From positions 558,001 to 622,000 of the forward strand of contig JAGTXX020000006.1 of the NCBI GenBank assembly GCA_019044685.2: 64,000 nt of DNA, read 5' to 3'. The translations under genes were made by a program, and so were the position numbers. Below are positions 34,170-44,569 of this stretch, one piece after another. The notes beneath the pieces were generated by a model. The model saw only the letters and a program-made list of their open reading frames with translations, had not been told where the DNA came from and did not search any database. How positions within the stretch are numbered: position 1 is the first letter of the stretch; each line of letters starts with the position of its first letter. Source of the stretch: Nannochloris sp. 'desiccata' (lineage: Eukaryota; Chlorophyta; Trebouxiophyceae; Chlorellales; Chlorellaceae).

Positions 34170-35982
34170 ATGATTCCCACGGGCCAGTCGGCTTTGGACT
34201 CAGCGAAGACGAGCTCTTCACATGTCTCCAAAAATCATCTCACACTTGCTCGCTTGCCTTCATTTCTACGATTGCATTCAGCTCCTACTCCACGTAGATC
34301 ACACATAGTAGTATCATCCAATGGTGGGTATTTCATCATTTCTCATTCCAATGCCTTTGTCTGTTAGAATCTTTTCGTGACTGAATTTGGCTTACCTCAT
34401 CATCTCTGTCGTCACCCAACTACAGGCGGGGACCATTATATAGATGAGGACACATTATGGAAGGAGAGTGCATTCCCACAATACATGCAGGAGAGTGTCG
34501 ACACCTCTGACTTTTGCTCCATTTTAGAAGAAGCCAAGGCCCGTCAGAGCGGCAATGGAACAAATCTTGGAGAGCATAAAAGTGATAGTAGTAGCGTCTG
34601 GCGTACTATATGCCGTGAAGCTGAACGTGATGCGAAATCTGAACCATTGTTGAGTAGTTTTCTCTATGCTTCTATCCTCTCACATGATTCTTTTGAGCGG
34701 TCTTTAGCATTTGTATTATCTAATCGTCTTTCAGATGCTACGCTGCTTCCAACTGAGTTGTTTGAAGTGTTTTATACTGTGCTTCGAGGGAATAGACACA
34801 TCGCAGAGAGTGCTATGGCAGATTTATGCGCCGTCAGAGAAAGGGCAAGTGTCGTTATTATTAGTTTATTAACCAGAGTTAACTTATTAAACACCACCGC
34901 CGTCGACTTGGACATAAATGATCAACGTCGTTCGTTTCCGCTTTTCTTTTTATTTTAAAGTAACTAACCTCCTTTTTTTTTCACACTAACTTCTTTTTCT
35001 CTAGGATCCTGCATGTGAGAGTTATTCCCAAGCTCTCCTCTATTTCAAAGGCTACCACGCCATCCAAGTTCAACGAATCGCCCACTCACTATGGCACGCT
35101 GGTCGGCGGGTCATGTCTCTCGCTTTACAGAGCAGAAGCTCTGAAGTCCTGGCCGTTGACATCCACCCTGCAGCAAAGATTGGGAAAGGTGTGTTACTAG
35201 ATCACGGTACAGGGGTTGTTATTGGAGAAACTGCAGAAGTAGGCAATAACGTGTCTATTTTACAAAATGTTACCCTGGGAGGTACCGGCAAACAACATGG
35301 CGATCGGCACCCAAAAGTCTCCGATAACGTATTAATCGGTGCCAACGCCACCATTTTAGGGAATATACGTATCGGAAAAGGGGCTCAAGTGGCTGCAGGG
35401 TCGTTAGTTCTGAAACCAGTGCCTCCGAAAACTATGGTGGCGGGAAGTCCAGCAAAAGAAGTAGGCCACGTCTCCGGCAATCCAGCAGCAAAAATGGACC
35501 AATGGGCAGAAGATACCCCGAAAACAGGGGAAGAAAGAACGAAAACGAGTACAGTAAAGTCGAATATTACGAATGTGAGGATACAGGAAAAGCCTTGTGA
35601 GGACTTATTTGCAGCGCCATCGATATCCTCAAGTAAGGTGCCGATGAAGGCAACGGTGCCTGTGGATAAGAAAGGTCCTGTTCCTCCCCAGCCGTCAAAG
35701 GCAAAGCCTTCAATAGAATCTACATCACCACATCAAGCTACTGCTAGCACTTCCAGTACTGATGCAAGTACCTCTGGTCCTGTGTCCTCGCCTGAACCAG
35801 CAGCAGCAACAGAAGCGGCAAAGACGGTCAAAGAAGGAAAAGAAAAGCTTGTTGTTGCTACTACTCGTAAAGGTGCTCCACCATCTGCAGCCGAACCGGT
35901 GGATGCTGTGACTTCAGATACAGCAGCGAAGAAGAAATGGGGGGCTCAAAAGGCCGGAGATGATGTTGAATATTTTATTTAG
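34170..35982 (+). CDS. Serine O-acetyltransferase
   Basis: Exons 34170-34323, 34426-34844 and 35005-35982 give 516 aa. The first intron is GT-AG; the second is GC-AG (AGG|GCAAGT) and restores VRER|DPACESYSQALLYFKG exactly. The first 50 residues look like an organelle presequence. The alpha-helical SAT domain (EPLLSSFLYASILSHDSFERS) and the hexapeptide beta-helix (AVDIHPAAKIGKGVLLDHGTG, VVIGETAEVGNNVSI, LGGTGKQHGDRHPK) are complete. SAT makes O-acetylserine for cysteine synthesis. Unusually, about 160 low-complexity Ser/Thr/Ala/Pro/Lys residues follow the core, yet the protein still ends in EYFI. A C-terminal Ile is what docks SAT into O-acetylserine (thiol) lyase in the cysteine synthase complex. 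Confidence 0.9.
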
Positions 35983-36347
35983 GAACAATACCAAATTTTT
36001 TTGGGAAGAAGAGGGCGGGCGGCAAAATTTTATTTTGTTGCCTCTACATTTTATTCATGTTTTGTACTAATTACAATTCGCGATCTGTAACAGCTCTTCT
36101 GATTATGGCGCTTTGGATGATTAGGGTGCCTGCAGTTAATAAGTTCAAAGGGGGCCAGCCCAGCGTCCAAAGATTCCTCCAGTTCGCTACTGCCAAGCAT
36201 CTTCAAATTTGAAATGCCTAGTTCAATTCAGTAAGTCTTCTAAGTTTTATAATGTTTCAAAGTTCTTAAGGACCTTGTATGAAAGGCAATGCAACCAGAT
36301 TGTTCTGATCTTGTAATCGAATTCCGAAATTAGTTTTTCACAACAGT
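35983..36347. other. Intergenic region
   Basis: Spacer between the SAT and CDPK genes, both on the plus strand; it must hold the SAT polyadenylation signal and the CDPK promoter. No further gene is seen. Confidence 0.45.
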
Positions 36348-37006
36348 ATGGCATGTTGCAACGCATTCTGCTATATTCTTAGCTGCGGGTTATGCGGATC
36401 AATTGGTCCTGATGAGGAAGATCAACCTTGGAGTCTACGGGACCCTCTTTTAGACGACAAATTTGACAATCTTGCATCTAGAGACCCCAATGCATTGGGT
36501 GCTTCAAGCAGTGGCGCTCGCTACCCAGGCCAACCCAAACCAAAAAAGCCTGTCAACACGTCTAATATGCTGGGTTTAGGTATCCGAGACGTCAATTCTG
36601 ATTATGAACTTGGAGACCTAGTTGGCGAGGGTGCCTTTGGCGTTGTCCGGCGGTGCGTACACCGACAGACGGGTCAAGAATATGCTTGCAAAACAGTCGT
36701 TAAAAATCAATTAAAACGTAGAGCAGACGTTGAAGATGTCCGTAGAGAAGTTCAGATCCTCATGATGCTAAGTTCACACCCTAACGTAGCAGCTTTGCTG
36801 GCCATCTACGAAGACGACGAGGCCGTTCATCTCATTTTAGAATTATGTGAAGGCGGGCAAGTATTTGATTCAATCTGCGCTCAGGGATTTATCTCAGAAC
36901 GCAGTGTTGCTCGTTTATTCCGTAAAATGGTTGAAGTCGTCCAACATTGCCACACCCTAGGTATTGCCCATAGGTCAGAGATTTGCATTTGCTATGCAGT
37001 ATTTTG

Positions 37007-37042
<36 letters not shown>

Positions 37043-38163
37043 TCTTATTTGCCAGCACAGTTCCCGCAAACAACTTTCAGCTGACTCTTATTCTAAAAAC
37101 TCGCAGGGATATAAAACCTGAGAATTTTCTTTTATCAAAATCTGGACCAGATGGCCAAGTCAAAGCTGCAGATTTTGGATTATCGCAATTTTTCAAACCG
37201 GGGAAACCTTTCAAGTCGTTGGTCGGGTCGGCATATTTTGTTGCACCGGAAGTATTAAAGCGGAACTACGGTCCTCAGGCTGACATTTGGAGCCTGGGTG
37301 TGTGTTTATATATTTTGCTCTCAGGAATGACGCCGTTTTGGGGGGACACAGAAGAAGAGATCTTTAAGATGGTCCTACACGCGGAGATCAACTTTGAAAG
37401 TCACCCATGGCCGCAAGTATCAAAACCTGGTAAAGACATTGTCAGAAGAATGTTGGAAAGAGATCCTCAAAAGAGACCGACAGCGGCGCAGTTGCTACAG
37501 CATTCGTGGCTGTGTCAAGCTGCGCCAGATACCCCTCTTGGGGACGATATTGTAGAGAGGATCCGGTCGTTTGCTGCTATGACAAAGGTGAAGCGTGCTG
37601 CCATGTTGTTGGCGGCACAGGGATTGGAAGAAAACAATGTTCCTCAGTTATCGGCAATGATGGAGAATTTAGGAGCTGCAGAGGTAGCTGAAGGAGCTGG
37701 TGTGACTCCAAGCGAGGCGCTCCGAGCTGGAGTGACGTTACCGAGCACGAATGGACAAGAACAGCTAGCGCAAGGATCAAGAGAACTGCTTTCAGCGCCA
37801 GAGTTGGTGGCTGCAACGCTGGGTTCATCACCAGCACCCAGAGAAGAGCTTGTCCGGTGTTTGTTTAAGAAATTTGATCCAAAAGGGTCTGGGTCTGTCA
37901 CGCAGGATGAGATTTATGAGGTTCTAAAGACATATGGCATTTCGAAATCTGATGTGGCAACCGTAGTCACTGCAGTTGATGAAGACAAGGATGGTCGTCT
38001 TAATTTAACCGAATTTTCGATGTTGATGGCGAGGAACACTGATAGTTTACAGGAAGCGGTACGGAGAAGATGGAAAGACCAGGACTCACCACAGAAGCGG
38101 AAATTGGGAACTTTGACAGAGGAAGGCGGGGATGGGGAAGGAGATGATGGGTGGGAAGAGTAA
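36348..38163 (+). CDS. Calcium-dependent protein kinase (CDPK)
   Basis: Exons 36348-36973 and 37107-38163 join as GIAHR|DIKPENFLLS to give 560 aa. The start MACCNAFCYILSCGLCGS has no Gly2 for myristoylation but many Cys that could be palmitoylated. The kinase domain (about 85-345) has GEGAFGVV, the ATP-binding Lys in YACKTV, HRDIKPEN, ADFGLS and APEVL. A junction helix (MTKVKRAAMLLAAQGL) follows, as in CDPKs. Only EF3 (DPKGSGSVTQDE) and EF4 (DEDKDGRLNLTE) keep calcium-ligand residues; the positions of EF1 and EF2 have the flanking helices but lost loops. It is probably a calcium-regulated membrane-associated Ser/Thr kinase with altered calcium response. Confidence 0.88.
37011..37040 (+). repeat. 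A30 homopolymer in the CDPK intron
   Basis: Thirty uninterrupted A residues within the 133-bp intron. The length is likely polymorphic and may be inexact in the assembly. Confidence 0.9.
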
Positions 38164-38490
38164 ATATAGAATGAAATTTCGAATTTCCTGTACGGTACAA
38201 TAAACCTGTAAATCAAAAGTGAACTCTCTAATGTTCTGATGTAACACACCCCATATGAACACTCGAAAAGGCAACATCGACACTGGTGGCAGTCGCTGTT
38301 GTTTTGCCGAAAGCATAGGATAAGGAGCGGATTTATCGTTAATTTTTATAAATTTCACGAATTCCTAACGCCTGAAAAATCTTGCACTCTTATAACAGTG
38401 GCATTACACGTCTTTTCAGAGCATTCGTGTCCTAGTAAAGCTTTATTGATAAAAATTTAAAGAACTAATCAATTCAGCCAATTACTAATT
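38164..38490. other. Intergenic region
   Basis: Spacer between CDPK and FtsY, both on the plus strand. No gene is seen. Confidence 0.45.
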
Positions 38491-39850
38491 ATGCAGCGAG
38501 CTTTGCGTGGCACCCAAGTAGTGCCTGCCTCTACAATGAGGCTAAATCAGTCTCGTGCCATGCGCAGACTTGGAGGTAGAAATCCTGAGGTTTGTGAATT
38601 GAGTTGATTTGTCCCCTCCCTTCTAACAACTTTTTTTAATCCGTCGTTTTTCTCCTCTTAATTTTCCTCTTTCTGACCGACTTTCCCACCATCCTTTTTC
38701 CACAATACAGGTAAAAGCTAGCCAAACTGGCGTGCTTCAAAAACTGGCTCGTGTGTTCAAGGAAAAAGCTTCTCAAGATTTGGACCGCATTATGAAGGGA
38801 ACATCAAAAACCCGCGAGAAACTTGGTGTTGTAGAAGAATTATTCACTTATTGGGTGCTTGAAGATGCCGATACCGAGCTTGAAGAACTAGAAGATGCCC
38901 TCATTGTAAGTGTTATCACCTAAATAAGTTGATCAGAATATATAATTGACCACCACCGTCCGTTTTCAAATTCACGTTTTCATTCAATTCTCTCTCAAAA
39001 CCGTTCTCCCCCTCCATCTTCAAAATTGCAGATGTCCGACTTCGGTCCAAAGACATCATTAAAAATCGTCGGCGAGATCCGTGAAGAGGTCCGAGCAGGC
39101 AAATTAAAAACAGGAGAAGAAATTCGCAAAGCGCTCAAAGCGTCCATCCTCCACGTCTTAAACCAACGTGGCGGCAACACCGAGCTCGTCTTTGGCGATG
39201 CAAAACCTGCCGTTGTTCTTATAGTAGGCGTCAATGGAGGCGGCAAAACCACAACCATTGGTAAACTGGCAAATAAGTTCGCTCAAGAAGGTGCATCAGT
39301 CGTTCTTGCGGCAGGAGACACCTTTCGTGCCGCAGCCGCTGAACAGTTGGAGGAGTGGGCACGGCGTAGCAATGCAGAGATAGTGCGGGCACAACAAGAA
39401 AACGTACGACCAGATACCGTGCTATACCAAGCAGTAGAGAGAACTATCACTGCAGGGGCAGATATACTCTTATGCGATACATCTGGTCGGTTGCATACGA
39501 ATTACTCCTTGATGGACGAGCTTAAAAAATGCAAAAAAAGCGTGTCAAAACGCCTTCCAGGCGCTCCTCATGAAGTGTTACTAGTTTTAGATGGTACTAC
39601 GGGGCTTAATATGTTGAATCAAGCGAAAGAATTCAATGAATCGGTCGGTTTAACAGGAATTATATTAACAAAATTAGATGGGACAGCTAGAGGTGGTGCC
39701 GTTGTGAGTGTGGTTGATGAATTGGGTGTGCCTGTAAAGTTTGTTGGAGTGGGTGAAGGGATTGAAGACTTACAACCATTTGATCCTGAAAGTTTTGTAG
39801 ATGCACTGTTCCCTGCATCAGCTACGACACCAGGTACACCACGTGTGTAG
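38491..39850 (+). CDS. FTSY: Chloroplast SRP receptor FtsY
   Basis: Exons 38491-38589, 38711-38905 and 39032-39850, all phase 0, give 370 aa. The first 35 residues are basic (MRLNQSRAMRRLGG) and fit an organelle presequence. The N domain (TREKLGVVEELFTYWVLEDADTE) leads into the SRP GTPase: GVNGGGKTTTIGKLA (G1), DTFRAAAAEQL, DTSGRL (G3), TKLDGTARGG (G4) and GVGEGIEDLQPF (closing motif). It lacks the long acidic A domain of bacterial FtsY, as do plant cpFtsY proteins. It receives cpSRP54 with light-harvesting proteins at the thylakoid. Its presence with introns supports a plastid-bearing host rather than bacterial contamination. Confidence 0.93.
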
Positions 39851-40003
39851 ATCAATCAAAGAAAAAGAAAAAGCTGACACACTTTTTCTTTTAGTAAACT
39901 CGCCTTTCTTTTTTTGTACCGCTCTCTCTTACCTTGATATTTTGCTACGCTTTTTATATTATGTGAAAGGTAGGCAGGTAATTTAATGTAACTTTATACT
40001 TAA

Positions 40004-41194
40004 CTAAATGAACCAGATATTAGACAATCTCCGTCGTGCAGCTTTCCCCACTTCATTTTTATTTCCTAGAGCATCAGCAATTTTTAAAACCAATTTCTTC
40101 CCCGCTTGCTCCCGCCATTCCCTATCCCTTTTTACTAATAATAACGCAGCCTCTACTGCCTCTTCCATATTTCCAGCTTCAAAATATTTAAGGGAAAGAG
40201 CGTAGACTGCATCTAGGTCTTTTTTATCCGATTCTACAGCCTGTTGGAGTTGGTGTATATTTCGAGTTTCAGTGGTTACCACTCCCGCCAAGTCCTCTGC
40301 CAAGCTCAGCGCTGCTTCTACTGCGAGAATCTCACTGTCAAAACTTGCCTCTGGTGATGGGAGATTTTTTGCTTGTTGATGTGCCTGCTCTGCGGCTGCT
40401 TTGGCATTTGACAAGAGCTCCCTTGCTGTAGCTAGGTCACCATCAAGGACAGCGCAGAGAGCGAGTCCTGCTGTGGCTTCTGCTTTGGTAGCCGAGTCAG
40501 CAGTGGGGTTGTTCATAGCTGCTGCAAACCTAGGAGCTAATTTTTCAATTGAGACGCGACCTTCCGGAGAACGTGCTTCGGTAAATGCTCCTTCAATAAG
40601 AATTTTCGGATCGACTGTAGAAACGCCACCTTCTCCTTCTTTTTCTTCTTCTTGTTTGGCGCCGGCAGCCTTCTTAACGGCTTCTGCCAGCTCGATTGCC
40701 TTTGATACCCATTCTTTTAGCTCTGGTGGGGAAGGAGCGCCTTGTTTAATATCCACAGCTCTCCCTCCAAATAACAGAATGAGCGTTGGCACGGAAGCAA
40801 TTTGCAGTTGCTGCACCAATGGAGCGACAGCTGGCACATCAATATCCAGTTTTGCCAGAGCTATTTTACCGCCTTGGTCTGTAATTGCTTGCCTTAAAAC
40901 AGGATCAAGCTGCTTGCAAGGTCCACACCATTGTGCGTAGGCATCTAAGATGACAGGGACGGTGTTGGAAAGAGCCACAGCAGAATTGAAAGATTGAGCA
41001 TCTGTGATTTCTAAAAACGACGTTGACGGCGGCGATGGAGAAGCTGGAGGTGGGGTCGAGGAAGTCAAGCTCCTAATCATTGCTCCAGGCAGCGAGAATT
41101 GGAGATCAACATTAAATGAATGTTGGAGATGATCACCTGTAACCGCGCTTTTGCGCAATCTCGAGCACACCTGACTCCGTAATGCTCTTTGCAT
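40004..41194 (-). CDS. Thioredoxin-TPR protein (CnoX/YbbN-like)
   Basis: 396 aa, single exon. The first 45 residues look like a mitochondrial presequence. A thioredoxin fold follows with an intact WCGPC at residues about 89-93 and the cis-Pro motif ASVPTLILLFGG. The second half is TPR-like, with helix pairs such as AGLALCAVLDGDLATARELL and the closing AARRRLSNIWF. The order Trx then TPR_20-type repeats is that of the chaperedoxin CnoX/YbbN, which protects proteins during oxidative stress and hands them to GroEL. E. coli CnoX lacks the full CxxC, while this protein keeps it. The gene runs toward FtsY with 150 bp between stops. Confidence 0.8.
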   Translation of the reverse strand: MQRALRSQVCSRLRKSAVTGDHLQHSFNVDLQFSLPGAMIRSLTSSTPPPASPSPPSTSFLEITDAQSFNSAVALSNTVPVILDAYAQWCGPCKQLDPVLRQAITDQGGKIALAKLDIDVPAVAPLVQQLQIASVPTLILLFGGRAVDIKQGAPSPPELKEWVSKAIELAEAVKKAAGAKQEEEKEGEGGVSTVDPKILIEGAFTEARSPEGRVSIEKLAPRFAAAMNNPTADSATKAEATAGLALCAVLDGDLATARELLSNAKAAAEQAHQQAKNLPSPEASFDSEILAVEAALSLAEDLAGVVTTETRNIHQLQQAVESDKKDLDAVYALSLKYFEAGNMEEAVEAALLLVKRDREWREQAGKKLVLKIADALGNKNEVGKAARRRLSNIWFI

Positions 41195-41414
41195 AGTTCA
41201 TATATAGACATAAAAATTATAAACGGATGCAGAAGTCGGCTTAGCTTCCCTTTAAGTGGAAAACCACTTTTCTTTTTATTAGCTACCCGGCGGGCCTTTT
41301 CTTTCCAAATATTGGACTTCAACTTACAATCTGTACACATCAATGGACATTATAACACGCATATACCTTTTTTAACTATACATTCTTAAAACAGTAAACA
41401 AGTACACCCTCCAT

Positions 41415-42458
41415 TTAACCTAGCTCTTCACTCCTCTTTGCCGCTTTCAAAACTGCTCTTGCAAACGCTCCTCTGACTCCGCTCGCCTCCAGCTCCATCA
41501 ACCCCGCTATCGTCGTTCCAGATGGACTAGCAACCTTATCTTTTAATATTCCCGGGTGAACCATCCCGGAAATACTCGACTTGTCCTCTTGAAAAATCAT
41601 CTGCGCTGCCCCTGCCACCGTCTGTGCTGCCAAGGCCAATGCAGTATCTCTTGGCAAACCAGCAGCGACACCGCCATCTGCAAGCGCTTCTATCATGAGA
41701 AAGACGTATGCAGGGCCACTTCCACTAAGACCCGTAACGGCATCCATCATTTTTTCCTTCACTTCAATGGCGATGCCGACCGAAGATAGTAATTTATGAA
41801 CTAAGTCTGCATCTTCTTGGGTTGCATGAGTTCCTAGCGCGTACGCCGATGCACCAGCGCGGACCAGAGATGGTGTATTAGGCATAACACGGACTACTCG
41901 AACGCCTTGGCCTAATTTTGACTCTAGAGTAGAAATTTTGATTCCTGCTGCGATCGAGATGACAAGGTGATGGGGTTGCAAGACGGGGGCTAGGGAGTCT
42001 AAAATTGGTCCCATGACTTGCGGTTTGACTCCTAGAAAGATGACATCGCTATTCTGGGCTACAGAGGCAGCGCCACCTTCTGTAGCGTCTTCAAAAATGT
42101 TACCGATGCCGAGGCCTTGGAGTTTTTCCCGGCGCTCAAAAGTTGCTACGGAAGCGCAAATACGGCCTGGAGTTGCAGCTCCAGCATCGAGAAACCCTCG
42201 AATGAGAGCTTCGCCCATTTGTCCTGCGCCAATGACGCCAACGCGAGTCTTTGGGGAAGAGGAAGAAGGGCCTCCAGGGCTGGCTGCGGCAGCGGCGGAT
42301 GTGACATGCCGGGCACTGCGCTGGATAGGTTGGCAACGGACAACGGCTTGGCACCGATGTGCTATCAATGGGTATTGAGCGGTAGTAAATGTTCGAGAAC
42401 GCATGATTGTTAGAGCGCTGCGTAGTTGAGGTGCAAGTTGTGCTGCAAAGGCACGCAT
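41415..42458 (-). CDS. P5CR: Pyrroline-5-carboxylate reductase
   Basis: 347 aa, single exon. After about 70 presequence-like residues the NAD(P) fold starts RVGVIGAGQMGEALIRGFL. The ProC signatures follow: VKPQVMGPIL, RVMPNTPSLV, MDAVTGLSGSGPAYVFLMIEALADGG and KDKVASPSGTTIAGL. It catalyses the last step of proline synthesis. The presequence suggests a plastid or mitochondrial location. It is divergent from SBDS, with a 355-bp shared upstream region. Confidence 0.92.
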   Translation of the reverse strand: MRAFAAQLAPQLRSALTIMRSRTFTTAQYPLIAHRCQAVVRCQPIQRSARHVTSAAAAASPGGPSSSSPKTRVGVIGAGQMGEALIRGFLDAGAATPGRICASVATFERREKLQGLGIGNIFEDATEGGAASVAQNSDVIFLGVKPQVMGPILDSLAPVLQPHHLVISIAAGIKISTLESKLGQGVRVVRVMPNTPSLVRAGASAYALGTHATQEDADLVHKLLSSVGIAIEVKEKMMDAVTGLSGSGPAYVFLMIEALADGGVAAGLPRDTALALAAQTVAGAAQMIFQEDKSSISGMVHPGILKDKVASPSGTTIAGLMELEASGVRGAFARAVLKAAKRSEELG

Positions 42459-42813
42459 TATTTACTTCAATCAATCCAAGTCAGACCAATGCAGTGAGCT
42501 TTTGCAGACTCTGGACTTGAGTTAATATCAATACAGAGATTCAAAGCGTCTGTTAAAGTGACTTATATTCCTTTGATGAGGTATACCTACGTAGGATCAA
42601 GCAAGAACGTTTTGTCACACCGAGATCTCGAGACGGACTATAGATTTCAACTGTGCGATCATAAAATGCAGCTCAATTCGAATATACAGTTCAAGAGGTT
42701 TGCATATATAAAGCTATTACAGGACTTTAAGGCATTATTCGTTACTGTTCGATTACGTGCATGTTGTTTAAAATTTAAAAGTCACTTTGTTGGATATTTT
42801 TAGTCGTTGAAAC
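42459..42813. other. Bidirectional upstream region of P5CR and SBDS
   Basis: AT-rich gap between divergent start codons. It must carry both promoters. I see no clear TATA at a fixed distance and no other gene. Confidence 0.45.
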
Positions 42814-44254
42814 ATGTCCAAATCTGTTTTCCAACCAGTGGGTAAGTATTTTCTGAACGCATTTGCGTACTTTCTACTTCTGCTGCTTGCCACTTCACAT
42901 CGTTGATCACATGCGCATTATCTCCTGTGCAGGCCAAAAGAGGCTCACCAACATCGCTGTTGTCAAATATAAAAAACAGGGCAAACGATTTGAGATTGCA
43001 TGTTACAAAAACAAGGTCATTAATTGGCGTAATGGAGTGTAAGCTTCAAATCTTTTTAATCTTTTATCGCCGCTATTTCCTGCCCCTTCTCTTCATTTTT
43101 TGTTATTAGCGCCCTTATGTGAACCTCCCAACCCTCTTTCAAAATTATGAATCTGCAGAGAAAAAGACTTGGATGAAGTATTGCAGACCACTGCTGTCTT
43201 TGCCAACGTCTCCAAGGGCGTTCTTGCTAAAAGAGAAGATCTCTTGGTCGTTTTTGGAACCGATGACGAAGAACTCATTTGCAAGAAGATTTTAGCAGAA
43301 GGAGAGCTTCAAGTCTCAGATAAAGAACGCAAAGTTGAACTAGATACACTATTTCGAGATGTAGCCAGTATTCTGAGTGAAAAGTGCCTCAACCCTGAAA
43401 ATAACCGGCCCTACACAATTTCTATGCTAGAGCGCGCTTTGAAAGACGTGCATTTCTCAGTAGACCCTAAACGACCTGCCAAAACACAAGCCTTAGAAGC
43501 TCTTCCGATTTTAAAAAGCAGATTTCCTATAGAACGTGCTCGAATGAGACTCCGCATTACCATCCCGCTGACAGGCGGTGACGAGTTGAAGGAACTATTA
43601 AATTCGAGATTGGCTGCTATAGAAGAACAAGATTTGCATGGAAACATGTTAACTTTGGTATGTTTATTGGATCCTGGTGCGTATCGTGCTGTGCATGCTT
43701 TGGTTCAAGGAGCTGGTGCCGGAGGGCGGGTGGAAGTGGTCGCGCTGGCAGCTATTGCAGCTGAAACAGACGCTATCGCAGATATTGAATCGTTAAGTTT
43801 AAGCTCTAAACCAGTAGTAATAATACAACAAGATCCACAGCAACAGCAGGTGAAATCAGCAGATGGATCATATTTTGTTTCTGCACCAACAGCTGCAGCA
43901 CTGACATCTACAACAACAAGTACAGCAGCAGGGAGTAGTGGATTCATAGCAGCACGACCTGTTTCAGCCCCTGTAATCCGTCGTGCAGCACCAGGTACTG
44001 AAGATGCTTCTAGTTTTATAGTGTTGTATCCTCGGGGCCCGCTTGCAGCCTTACCAGAGGAGCATGCTTCACGGAAGGAGCGTTTCGCTGAACTGGATAC
44101 GTTACAGCCTGGCTGGACAGTAGAATTGCGATCTCGTGAAGAAGGCAGCCCAATAGAAGCGATATTCTACTCTCCAGAGGGCCAAAGGGTAGGTGCGTTT
44201 GCAGCAGCACGGAGGATGGCGCTGCAAGCTTCAAAGCAAGTAGCGGCAGTATGA
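42814..44254 (+). CDS. SBDS: SBDS ribosome maturation factor with C-terminal extension
   Basis: Exons 42814-42841, 42933-43038 and 43159-44254 give 409 aa, with the expected start [20 protein letters not shown]. The FYSH domain and helical domains are complete ([63 protein letters not shown]-type strand). SBDS helps EFL1 release eIF6 from 60S subunits. Human SBDS has 250 residues; here about 160 more follow, first a Gln/Ala/Thr-rich linker. Near residues 360-400 a short block ([17 protein letters not shown], then [13 protein letters not shown]) resembles a methyl-CpG-binding-type fold. The extension's function is unknown. Confidence 0.9.
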
Positions 44255-44569
44255 GGTGTCCATAGAGACATCAGCAAAATAGTGTTCCTTGTATTTAAAA
44301 ACTTAATTGGTAGATTTGGAAGGAATTCTATTGTAAAGGAGGGTACATTTGTAGGAATGGTGAGAAAATGCAGAGAAGGATAGTTTTGGGAACAATGATG
44401 AGGTGCTCTCCTCCCCCAAATTTGGGACTAAGGTCGCCGAGGCATCAGACTGCTCAAAATAAATTTATATTTTTGCTCCAAGTTTTTTTTCCTCGCCTTT
44501 TTTCTCAGCGAGAAACGTGGTTGGGTAGTGTCCCTTTCTCAGGGCCTCCCCGGCTGGGGCCGATAAAAT
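44255..44569. other. Intergenic region
   Basis: Spacer between SBDS and the bromodomain gene, both on the plus strand. No gene is seen. Confidence 0.45.

Noticed and set aside
38491..39850. Bacterial contamination (FtsY, SAT, Deg, P5CR are bacterial-type genes)
   Set aside because: FtsY, SAT and Deg have in-phase spliceosomal introns, and they alternate with typical eukaryotic genes.
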